DNA of 64,000 nucleotides, from the NCBI GenBank assembly GCA_963931865.1, contig OZ007505.1, positions 7,747,415 through 7,811,414 on the forward strand, written 5' to 3'. Below the pieces are notes generated by a model. That model did no database searches, had not been told where the DNA came from, and saw nothing but the letters and a program-made list of their open reading frames with translations. The stretch's first letter is position 1, and each line of letters begins with the position of its first letter. The stretch comes from Axinella damicornis. Lineage: Eukaryota; Porifera; Demospongiae; Axinellida; Axinellidae. This document shows, piece by piece, positions 12,096-21,900 of this stretch. The position numbers were made by a program, and so were the translations under genes.

Positions 12096-12426
12096 CTTGG
12101 CCCAGTGGGCTAGTGGGCTGCTTGGCAGTGAGAACGAACTATTCGAGCCTGGAGCTTTAGGGGAAGACATGAGTGTAATGTGTGTAGTCAAGAGTTCATA
12201 ACAGTTATGAACTCTTGGTGTAGTGAAGTCTCATTACACTTTTTCTTGTGAACATAACTGCAGGAAAAAAAGCATAATTGTCAATCCCCCAATCGGTGAC
12301 GTAACCCACAATAATACGTACGTACGTACGTACGAACGGGGCGCACGCGCACATGTTCTCCGCGATCCGCGGGGCGCGCGTGGACGGCTTAGACATTATT
12401 AGCTGAAAGCTTCAAGGTTTGCAAAG

Positions 12427-13407
12427 ATGGAACTAACTGCGTTATTACTGGTCGCCTTTCTGGTTACTCTATGCGCGATCCGAAGCACTAGTCTGAGTGT
12501 GAGCAGCCGGTACAAAGTCAAGCTGCGAAAAAGCCTAGTGAGCACGGACGGAGAAGACCCGTTTCTCCTTTCACCTTTTGGGTCCGGGTCTGGCAGTATC
12601 GATTCGCCATATGCTTGTGGTGCGGCATCCACGCTCCTCACAAGCGCACTAAACCAACTCCTGGATGACCAATGCCGACTCGAGGATGTATCGGCGCACT
12701 TTGTTAAGGTGGTTGCCTTCAGCAATTGCTGCCAGCTCAGGTTCATGCAAGTACGTACGTCGGGGCCTTACGAGATCGCTGGCCGACTATCGTACTGCGA
12801 CATGGAGACTGACGGTGGGGGTTGGATTGTGATTTTACGCAGGCTCGGAGGGAAAAGGTCTTTCAACAAGAATTGGAGGAGGTATGTGAAAGGATTTGGA
12901 GTTCTCGACAGGGACTTCTGGCTGGGATTGGATGCAATGCACCAGCTGACCACGGAAGCGAGGACCGAGCTACGTGTGGACTTACGACACCAGAACGGGA
13001 CATGGTTTTACGCGCACTATTCCACATTCCATGTGGCAGGTGCTCGCGACTACTATCGGTTGACCGTCGAAGGCTACGACAATCGCAGTAGTACTACTGA
13101 CGCCTTCAAAGAGCACAATGGTAGGCCCTTCAGTACGTTAGACAACCCCCACGGCCCATTCGCTAGGATTTGTGCTGACCGGATCCAGGCTGGATGGTGG
13201 TACAAGTACTGTGGATTGACGGTCCTAACTGAACCTTACTATGACGACAACGAAGTACCATTAGGTGTCCGTTGGCGTCATGGCGAGTGGGGTTACAATG
13301 AACGTTTCACTTACGTAGAGATGAAGGTTCGGCCAAAATCATGGATCTGTAAGAGCACTCTCGACGACCTATTCAAATCTGGTAACTTTGATCTTGAAAG
13401 GCTGTGA
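12427..13407 (+). CDS. Secreted fibrinogen-related domain protein (FReD-1), intronless
   Basis: Single-exon 326-residue protein. Residues 1-25 (MELTALLLVAFLVTLCAIRS) are a typical signal peptide, so it is secreted. Residues about 26-95 are a low-similarity spacer. Residues about 98-308 form a fibrinogen C-terminal domain: CCQL, YCDMETDGGGW, FWLGLDAMHQLT, FSTLDN, ICADRIQAGWWYKYC. The four cysteines fit the two conserved disulfides. The usual acidic calcium site after FST-x-D is replaced by DNPHG, so calcium binding may be lost. N-glycosylation sequons are seen at NGT and NRS. Such domains commonly bind acetylated sugars or other surface ligands in innate recognition; the ligand here is unknown. 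The ATG at 12427 is chosen because it directly opens the signal peptide. A CpG-rich stretch (12310-12400) precedes it and AATAAA follows. It is nested in the decayed CCDC87 copy. Confidence 0.88.
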   Translation: MELTALLLVAFLVTLCAIRSTSLSVSSRYKVKLRKSLVSTDGEDPFLLSPFGSGSGSIDSPYACGAASTLLTSALNQLLDDQCRLEDVSAHFVKVVAFSNCCQLRFMQVRTSGPYEIAGRLSYCDMETDGGGWIVILRRLGGKRSFNKNWRRYVKGFGVLDRDFWLGLDAMHQLTTEARTELRVDLRHQNGTWFYAHYSTFHVAGARDYYRLTVEGYDNRSSTTDAFKEHNGRPFSTLDNPHGPFARICADRIQAGWWYKYCGLTVLTEPYYDDNEVPLGVRWRHGEWGYNERFTYVEMKVRPKSWICKSTLDDLFKSGNFDLERL

Positions 13408-13593
13408 AAATTATTTCAGGCTGAACCTGCCACAGACAGTTGCCAATCTTCAGCTCACTCGTGATTATATAGTTCATCACTTCACTTGCATCTGCTTATT
13501 TACATATTGGTGCATGGCATGTATATACAATACGTATCATGATGGCAACACACTTTATCCTGATCCTTCACTGATCTGTATACATCTTTAGTT

Positions 13594-13599
13594 AATAAA
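13594..13599 (+). promoter_or_regulatory. Polyadenylation signal of FReD-1
   Basis: AATAAA lies 187 bp after the FReD-1 stop codon, followed by a T-rich stretch. Confidence 0.6.
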
Positions 13600-14079
13600 C
13601 AATTTTTTTTGAGAAACCAGTACATGTAGCTACCAAGAAGTAATAGTATAGCTACACTGCACGAAGCTTACTATATACCTTGCTTGGCTGCAAACTGGTG
13701 ACTGCTGTAATTTGATGGCCATTGTCCATTTGCTGTGCCTCAGGAAAGTGCAATCTGGTTGATGAAGCTTACTAGAGCTACTTTGCTTGGCTGCAAACTG
13801 GTGACTGCTGTACCGTTTGATGGCCATGTTCATGTGCTGAAGTTGGGAATACCTGCATGGGGTGATGGTCTATGGGTGATGTCAGCAATGACCTCATGAG
13901 CATGCATACAGGTGCAAAATTAGCAACATATATACATACTACATCACCTAGGCAACCATGCGATTTGTTACTTGTAGTATAGTGTACAGCACATAGTTGT
14001 GAACCTGATTAGTTCCTGCACCCTTCGTGCAGTGAGGGATGCCAGCAACTGCATGTCTATCCTCCCAGAGTAGCCTCGT

Positions 14080-14080
<1 letters not shown>

Positions 14081-14120
<40 letters not shown>

Positions 14121-14146
14121 ACCCCCCCCACCCCCCCCCCCCCCCC
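14081..14146 (+). repeat. Poly-C tract, about 66 nt with two A interruptions
   Basis: This run sits exactly where a TAGCCTCGTTCCC foldback arm begins (14071 onward), so it looks like an expansion of the CCC in the arm. Confidence 0.9.
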
Positions 14147-15119
14147 ACGCCAGATACCCTATAATATGCAACCTCCAGTGATGGTCCATGCTGGTTCTTG
14201 GGATTCATTTGAGCTAGACAGGGCGGTGCTTAGAAGAAGTGTGGAACGTGTCCATTAGGTGTTTGGTATTTGTGTCCACTGCATGCATTCACGTTCCACA
14301 TCCCACCACCACAGCACTCAGCTAGTGCACAAGGGGGTGACACTCCCATAGATGCCGTAGCCACAGCTGCAACCAGCTGGGTCAAGAAATCTTGACCGTC
14401 ATTTTTGCTGCTTGACCACTTGACTGCATCACAAAAAGGCTCCTGACTGTTTGACTGTGCTGACTGTTGACCACGCATACATTTTTGCCCTTGACCCGAC
14501 AATGTACAGAAGAATAGCGACTCCATCCGCACGTGGTCAAGATACCCAGTCGCAGCTGTGACTACAGTAAATAGGGAGTGTCACCCCCTTGGTGCACCAC
14601 CAGTACATTAGATTTGCAGATTTGTGCACCACCAGTGCATTCGGCTGAATAAGTCAGTCTGTCCTATACATACTGAAGGAGGCAGTTTGGGTTGTCCAGT
14701 CCCTACCTCCAGCTGTCAAAGATAGGTTCTCATACTCACCTCTATGGATACATATTTGAGATAGTCTTCAGAATTAGTGGATGAGTGACCCAAAATGATG
14801 CAAACATGCAATAGCTGTACACAATAGATTAGTGTCCTCACACTAGTCTAACAAGATGGAGGGTGCATGGCTCTTACACTCACTTCAAACTGCTGCAAAT
14901 GGGACCTTGGTACTGATTACTGCAGGAGAAATATTACAGACACTAAATAAAAGACTGGACACATTTTCCAAATGAAAGCTGTAAACAAAAATCAAACACT
15001 CAGTAATAAACCAAAGTGTTAATGACATCCAATTGTCCCAAGGTCTCACCTGAAGCATAAAGAATTAGGTATTGATTAGTCTTGGCATTATTAGCAAGGA
15101 CCACCAGCAGGTTTCACTG

Positions 15120-15164
15120 TAGCCTCCGTTCCCAGGAAGTGTACACGGCCTGGGAACGAGGCTA
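15120..15164. mobile_element. Foldback MITE, 9-bp TSD
   Basis: TAGCCTCCGTTCCCAGG arm and inverse, 45 bp. The flanks GTTTCACTG (15111-15119) and GCTTCACTG (15165-15173) differ at one base. Confidence 0.8.
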
Positions 15165-15985
15165 GCTTCACTGGTGAACCAGTGTTTCTGACATTATAGG
15201 CTACCTCTCTGACTTCACACTGAGACTGTGAGTTCTCCATCTATATACAAGAAAGTTTTCGCCAAAAAATTATATACAATTAGCAGACAAAAGGACTGAA
15301 AGGAGGTACTATACGAAAGTGAGCGTGCAAAGAAGCTCAAGAACTGTTTTAGTGTTGGTAAGCTATGCTATATGAGAAAGAAAAAGGAATTCAAGAAGAT
15401 GACGAAATCGATTTGTTTCTTGACTCTCATCACATAAGGTAGTTTTGCGAGTATTAGCGTCAACTGCTAGGAAGTACCATTCAATCTGCATGCTTGGTTT
15501 GGGATTTTGTACTTCTTTGGCCATCTGAGTCTCGTGTGGCCAGACCCGGAGGGAAGGGGTCTGAGACATGGCCACACAGCAGTTTGTAGCCCTACACCAT
15601 GGAGTGCGGTCCAATCACAGCACAGTAATTCAGTCACATGCTACCTGAAGTATCTGATTAACGAGAAAATTCGAGTCCAATAATTGGAGAGTGAACTTGA
15701 AGTGAACTGCATGAGAAATGCCTTGACTCAAGCGCTGAAAATTGAAATCACGAATGCAGCAAGGTTGCAAATCTTACTTTGGTAATCGAGCCGCTCTGTG
15801 GCCATGCATGTGACATTGCCCCAGACCCAGACGGTTACCACTGCCTTCCCTGCAGAATGGGGTCTGGACACGCAAGACTAGCCATTACCCTGCTTGCACA
15901 TCACCATGGTACGTAATGCAAAACTTCCTTGGCCATCTGTAAATGCTACTGACAGTAGGTACTCACTTCACCACTTTGAAATGCA

Positions 15986-15988
<3 letters not shown>

Positions 15989-16049
<61 letters not shown>

Positions 16050-16173
16050 ACACACACACACCTATCTCTTCTCCAATTCCTTTCTTGGGCTCCAGTGGTG
16101 GTGGTGGTGGTGGTGGTGGTGGTGGTGGTGGTGGTGGTGTGTGTGTGTGTGTGTGTGTGTGGATGTGTGTGTG

Positions 16174-16228
<55 letters not shown>

Positions 16229-16230
16229 AT
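15989..16230 (+). repeat. Compound simple repeat: poly-C, (CA)n, (TGG)n, (TG)n
   Basis: About 47 C, then (CA)n to 16060, (GGT)n at 16095-16137 and (TG)n to about 16230. The equivalent place in block B (32253-32460) also has poly-C plus CA, so the compound repeat predates the duplication and has changed in each copy. Confidence 0.95.
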
Positions 16231-16691
16231 GTGTGTGCACAAGTGCATGCGATACGATTGGCAGTGATAGTAGTGCATAGCACACAATGCAGAAGCCACC
16301 AGCGGTGGCAACCTGTAGTGAGTGATGCTAGAGAGCAACAGGGTCTGACAAGTGTTGTTACTGGCACGTATCACGTACACGTCAACACGACTAAAAAACA
16401 CACAACAATCATTACACACCCACACAGGACGTACCTGCCTGCAAACTCGCTCTCTCAAACTGGAATGGTCTGGTAGCTTGCTGATCTCCTGATACATGGC
16501 ACCTATCTCCCTGTCCCTCCTTCAGAGCGCTATCCATATTCTCAACCATGGAGGCATCCAGGTAGGGAGGGGAGGTCAACATTAAAGGAGTGCTCGTAAA
16601 TGGAAGCTCGTACCAGCACAACTGCTCACCGTATGTTGCTCGGCCTAGGAGTCCCTAAGAACTTGTTTCATGTAGCAAGCATCTACTCTAG

Positions 16692-16790
16692 TAGTCTCGG
16701 CCCCAGACCCAAACCAACCCCAGTGTGGATCGCCTCCAGTATCATGAAGCGATCCGCGCTGGGGTTGGTTTGGGTCTGGGACCGACACTA
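16692..16790. mobile_element. Foldback MITE, 9-bp TSD
   Basis: Subfamily starting TAGTCTCGGCCCCAGACCCA. Perfect CTACTCTAG repeats flank it at 16683-16691 and 16791-16799. Its close relative at about 44160-44262 carries the same GGTTGGTTTGGGT core. Confidence 0.9.
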
Positions 16791-17104
16791 CTACTCTAGT
16801 AGCTCCACCCTGCTGCCTTTGCTTTTGACTACAGCCTGGGCAAAGACTAACCATTCAGCTGAGACAATAACGTATTTGGAACAACCTGTGCCCACGAGAG
16901 CACTTACTATGAATATCGGCATGCATTTGGCCTACTGTAAACAAAATTATTGAGATCAAGGTGTGGTTTCATTCAATAATTAACTTGTACTACCTCACAA
17001 ATGAGTGGTACCAAAAGCTGTGAAAAGTCAATCTCTGTCTTGTTGCTGGAAGCGTTCCTATTTCATTTTTGTGCCCACAGACACACAGATACAATCAAGT
17101 GGTA

Positions 17105-17722
17105 CAGCTCAAGTACCAACGTGCAGCACTGCATCTCAGTACCAACGTGCAGCACTGTATCTCAGTACCAACGTGCAGCACTGCATCTCAGTACCAACGT
17201 GCAGCACTGTATCTCAGTGCCAACGTGCAGCGCTGTATCTCAGTACCGACGTGCAGCACTGTATCTCAGTACCAACGTGCAGCACTGCATCTCAGTACCA
17301 ACGTGCAGCACTGTATCTCAGTACCAACGTGCAGCACTGCATCTCAGTACCAACGTGCAGCACTGTATCTCAGTGCCAACGTGCAGCGCTGTATCTCAGT
17401 ACCAACGTGCAGCACTGTATCTCAGTACCAACGTGCAGCACTATATCTCAGTACCAACGTGCAGCACTGTATCTCAGTACCAACGTGCAGCACTGTATCT
17501 CAGTACCAACGTGCAGCACTATATCTCAGTACCAACGTGCAGCGCTGTATCTCAGTACCAACGTGCAGCACTATATCTCTCAGTACCAACATGCAGCACT
17601 GTATCTCAGTACCAACGTGCAGCACTATATCTCAGTACCAACGTGCAGCGCTGTATCTCAGTACCAATGTGCAGCACTGTATCTCAGTGCCAACGTGCAG
17701 CACTGCATCTCAGTGCCAATGT
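17105..17722 (+). repeat. 26-bp minisatellite
   Basis: About 23 copies of CAGTACCAACGTGCAGCACT plus GTATCT, with sporadic single-base variants. Because 26 is not a multiple of three and no unit has a stop in any plus frame, all three plus frames are open. These are not genes. The array ends in a perfect small hairpin (CCATAGATATAC and inverse, 17727-17757). It lies at the junction between blocks A and B. Confidence 0.95.
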
Positions 17723-18013
17723 GCAGCCATAGATATACTACACTAGTATATCTATGGTGCAGCACTGTATACTTCAGTACCAAGAGGTCACACTCTCATG
17801 CAATCTTGAGGTCATTCCCAGATGATTAATCCTTTTTGCAGTTCCAGACAGTTCCTACCCATGCACATTTTATACCCACTCTGCCTAATCCCATTGTCTA
17901 ACAAACAGTGTGTACGCAATGCATGTCCTAAACTTTTAGTCTAAGTTAGTTAGCCCTAACTCTCAAATATGGGATGTGTACATCTTGTTAGACAAAATGA
18001 AGCAGACAGCAAT

Positions 18014-18578
18014 TTAACCCTTAACCACCGAATTCTTCCCACCAAGACAACACATTTTCATGCAGTCAGCACACACCACTTTCGTAGGTGCTCCTCTCCC
18101 ACAGCATTCGCTCCTCAGTGGCCAAACTTGGTGGGGCCCGCACACATGGAGAGACCCCTCTGGCAATACTGTTAATGATACTCATGACCCCCACAAGCCC
18201 AGCAATCAGAGGTCAAAGGTGGATGTCAGCTGGATTTTCGCCCAGCATTTCCCTAAACTTGGGCCAGATCTGACTGATGGATCTTACACCACCAATTTGC
18301 ATGTTTTCTTGAGGCCCTGGGTGGGGTCTATGAATATCAAAATCCTCGGGCCAATGAATCTCATTAAAATCAAAAACTCCCACGACATGTGAACCCCCCC
18401 TTCTACGTTTAGTGGGGGGTGCCACCGAAATCTGACCAAATATTTGGGTTCGTCCCTGAAAGTTGTCCCTAGACCCTCCGAAGCTTTTTGGTCTCTTTTT
18501 GGACTGACAAGAAGCCCTACAAGTGCATAGGGTCTAAATGACGTCTACATTGACGTCTATAGGGGCTTAAAGGGTTAA
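18014..18578. mobile_element. TTAA-type MITE, copy 1
   Basis: 565 bp bounded by TTAA at both ends with inverted termini TTAACCCTTAACCACC and GGCTTAAAGGGTTAA. This fits a piggyBac- or Kolobok-type TTAA target. It is about 85% similar by eye to 38842-39427. It is inserted in block B within a segment (17940-18000, GTTAGCCCTAAC...) that is uninterrupted in block A (8930-8985). Confidence 0.8.
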
Positions 18579-18734
18579 GTCCCTTCTGCCACCTGTCTAC
18601 CCTTGATGCTACCCGGAACAGGCAGTGGGAATGGCCTGGGAATGGCCTGAGAATAAGAGCAGTGGAGACTAGTCAGATAGTAGAATTGTGATGAGGGTGC
18701 AATAATTGTGTATGTCTTACTCTCCTGTTCTCAG

Positions 18735-18791
18735 GCAAAGTTGGAAGCAGAAATGCCAAGAACTATTGATCATGTGCATGCAGAAATATAG
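18735..18791 (+). pseudogene. Orphan duplicate of the HAUS1 last exon
   Basis: A paralogue of 9002-9058: the TTCTCAG acceptor and the reading frame are retained (AKLEAE then changed residues, stop TAG 18789-18791), but no other HAUS1 exon accompanies it. It marks the left part of block B. Splicing to it from HAUS1 over about 10 kb is conceivable but unlikely. Confidence 0.85.
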
Positions 18792-18916
18792 ATGTGTTGA
18801 CACCATTTCCCACATTGTTATTCAACAATGGCAGACTTCAGGAATGCAGTAATGCCATGGAATTTTAATAGCAAGGAAGTAACTTAGGCCTTCATCTGTG
18901 AATAATTGAACTGTGA

Positions 18917-21900
18917 TCAAGAGGCAGAAGTTGGAGGTAGGGTTATCACCCTGTGGTCCAGTGACCTCAAGGCAGGCCTAAGCACTGCCTGTCGCCGCTC
19001 TTGCTGCAGCCAGTAGAGCATCTCTGTTCGGTCAGACCTCATCTTCTTGTGGTAGGGACGCCCCTGTGATTATATTGAAATTGCAATGGATGGTACATTA
19101 AGGTACCAGTAACTGAAATCTGACTGGTTATTGTATTCATGGGACAAGCAAGCAACCTGAAAATAACTTAATCTGTTATGTAAATGGATACTCAGCCTCA
19201 GATGATCGTGACATCTGGGATGGTTCAAAAGTAGTGGTTCGATTGGTTCAGTTCAGTTCGCAGGATCCAGAATGTACTAGGCCTTTGAATGTAGTCTCTC
19301 AATACAATCTCTGTTCCTAGCTCTCTATCCCTAGTCTCGTTCCCAGGCCCCATTTTCAGATGGGGCCTGGGAACGGGGCTACTCTATCCCCTCCTCCTGT
19401 GCATGGCAATATCAAATTGCTACTTACCTTGTAGGTGACAACATCTCCAAATTCCAATTCCAGTGTCTTAATTATCTGAGAAACCAGACAGTCAAGTTCA
19501 TCCAGTTTCTGCAGGGGAAGAGCACAGTATTCAGTATTCCATGTTGAAGTTAGCTTGTTGGTATGGCAACATTAACACTGTATCAGATTACAGCGTTAAA
19601 ATCTGAATCCCATGATTGTTTCCACTGCAGGACCAACGTACAGTAGTTGAGGTACCAAGAGGATGAACATGGTGGCAAATACTGTTTTGAGATCACACTC
19701 ATATGGCATCCCGGGATCCCTGTGTGCGGCGGATACCTGCACTGTATAGTGTATAATTTAATTTTAAGCACTATTTCATAGATTTTTTTGTAACCAAAAA
19801 TAAAACCGTGTGATCCGACTTGGACTTAGAAGACCGTATTGAAGCAGGCACAAAGCAATAGTTATGACCGTTCCAAAGTTATATGGCACTGCATTCCAAA
19901 GGGAGTCATGATGGCGGTTATTCGTACTCAAGGGTCGTTCTTTAAACGACTGTTCAGCTAGCCATAAAATGCTTCCGCCACACCCTAGTGCTTCCCATGG
20001 TGTGTCTCCAACAATAGAATCGAGTTGCTGCCAGTCTTCACACTGGAGATTTTGGCGAATAGTTTGCTGGCTACAGTACAACGGCTACAGTGTGAGGAAT
20101 ATTTAGAAACCAGCAGTTTGCAGTGCATTACGGGGTTTAGTGCACGAGGGCAATGTAGTTAATGGTCGAGGCACAAGCTGAAGGCAAGTGCATTATCTGC
20201 CCAAGACCACCAACGACTGTTTCAGGTCAGTGAGTTGCACTATAGATACCAAGTTTGTGCATTACGGGGCTAACTTAGTTAGTGAACTTGGGCAATGTAG
20301 TTAACGGTTCGGCTCGTGCATTATCTTGCCCTCGACCATTAAATACTGGTATCTAATGTAGAGTCTGCTTAGTGCAACTCACTGACCCGAAACAGCCGTT
20401 GGTCTTTGAAAATGTGCATTTTCTAGATAATGTGTGCATTAAGCGATTTAATGTTCAGTCATGAGATCGATTCTGAGTCATCTGATTTGCTGAGGGTCAC
20501 ATGAGTAGCATGTGACCCTCAAGCATGGTGCTTAGCTTAGTCTGCATGTTGACTACCCTACCTTCTTTGCCTTCTTTGTGCCGAGTAGGTTTGATTTCAC
20601 TTGCTTAATTTCTCGGTGAGAAAAATGGGGTTGAAAAATTGTTGGACACACCCACCATGTGATGAGCCCGTAACCTTAATGGTGTCCTAAATAGTAGACA
20701 CATCCTACAAGTACAGTTGATTCATTTCATGTGTGGTTACATAATATTATGCCCTCTCACATATCCAGAAGCCCAATATGCCCTCTCACTGGTATGGTAT
20801 ACGTACCTTGTGCAATCTATCCCTAGTTCTTGCTTCTTCTAGTCGTGCAGCTGAAGATCCACGCTGCCCTGTAAAGGAAGACATGCAGTAGAATCCACTG
20901 GTTATCTTGATCCTTGGAAGCTGGTAACTAGGCAAGTGCTTCAGTATTGTGGGGTGAGCCCGAGCAGCCAGCACCCAGCATACTGTATATCTTGGGCAGC
21001 AGTACTGAAATAAAGGTGTAGCTGAATACTATAACAGCCCATTGACACTACAGACCGAGAAGGGCAGATTCACTCCAGTTCGACGCAGATCGATCTGGGA
21101 GGTGCGTTTACACTACGCCGAGCGAGCACTCCATGTAGGTGTGGTTTGGGGTCGAAGTTCATGATTAGTGACGTGCCCAGACTACATCCTTACAAGACTA
21201 GTCCATGTTCAATATACAACACCATGACAAACCCTAGTCTTGAAACCAGACCCTTCGCGGTCTGGTTCCGATACTATTGGCAACTGTCACGCCCTCCACC
21301 AATGGGTTCGATTCTGTATATACTTGGGGCGGGAGCGCTCTGGGTTGGACCCAGTTCTATGGAGTTTGGTGGTCCAGCACGGAGTGGATCGGGGCGGTTT
21401 GGTTTACATTACGAGGTAATTCGAACCAGTTTGAGCTGTGTCGATCCAGAGCGCTAGGTGTAAATGGGCTGTAAGTTAGCACTTGTGTTCAAAATCACAG
21501 CTACCATAAGGTAGAGCTCAGTGCCTAAATAGTGAAAGCAGCATCACAATGTCAAATCAGTGGACAGTGGAGAGGCCAGAGCTACAAAATCGACGCTCAA
21601 GAAGATGGAGGGAGGTGGTCAGCCTTATCTGAGTGAGAACCAAAGTCAGCCACTGGCAGCGCGCTAGTTGTCAGAGTGCTGAATTGAGCAGTGCCCCCAC
21701 CGCTCCCTTGAAGATGGAATCAGGACTGCTGTCAATAGAACCATGCATGCCAGCATTAGTGTTACTACTCCAGTCCATGCTCAATATGTCATAGCATCTT
21801 TGAGTGATTGGCGGCCAAACAAGCAGGAAAGGACCATTCTCAGCATATGGGAATATCACGTGCACTTCACCGCTTGAATGAGGTATGCAATTGACTAGTC

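Larger units (their letters stand above)
9130..16620 (-). pseudogene. Decayed paralogous copy of the 3' half of CCDC87 (block A)
   Basis: Collinear with the intact CCDC87 exons in block B, but broken. The last-exon copy (about 9170-9260) is frameshifted. The next (9450-9530) has lost both splice sites. The copy of the 22408-22522 exon (about 10978-11095) carries TGG to TAG and frameshifts, yet keeps the donor. The copy of exon 25348-25452 (13640-13850) is partly duplicated and frameshifted. The copy of exon 30292-30417 (about 14740-14800) has lost its centre. The copy of exon 31985-32021 (about 14890-14930) has a one-base deletion. At 16440-16600 an additional exon-like stretch, LDASMVENMDSALKE then AMYQEISKLPDHSSLRERV, is split by a one-base frameshift and has no counterpart found in block B. 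FReD-1 is embedded in it on the plus strand. Other fill includes foldbacks, poly-C and GT/TGG microsatellites. Confidence 0.8.

Noticed and set aside
12822..13091. 89-codon ORF within FReD-1 (and the same at 24371-24640)
   Set aside because: Out-of-frame shadow of the conserved fibrinogen domain; conserved in both copies only because the DNA is nearly identical.
17001..17829. Three overlapping ORFs of 225-274 codons
   Set aside because: These are frames of the 26-bp minisatellite; open only because no unit contains a stop.
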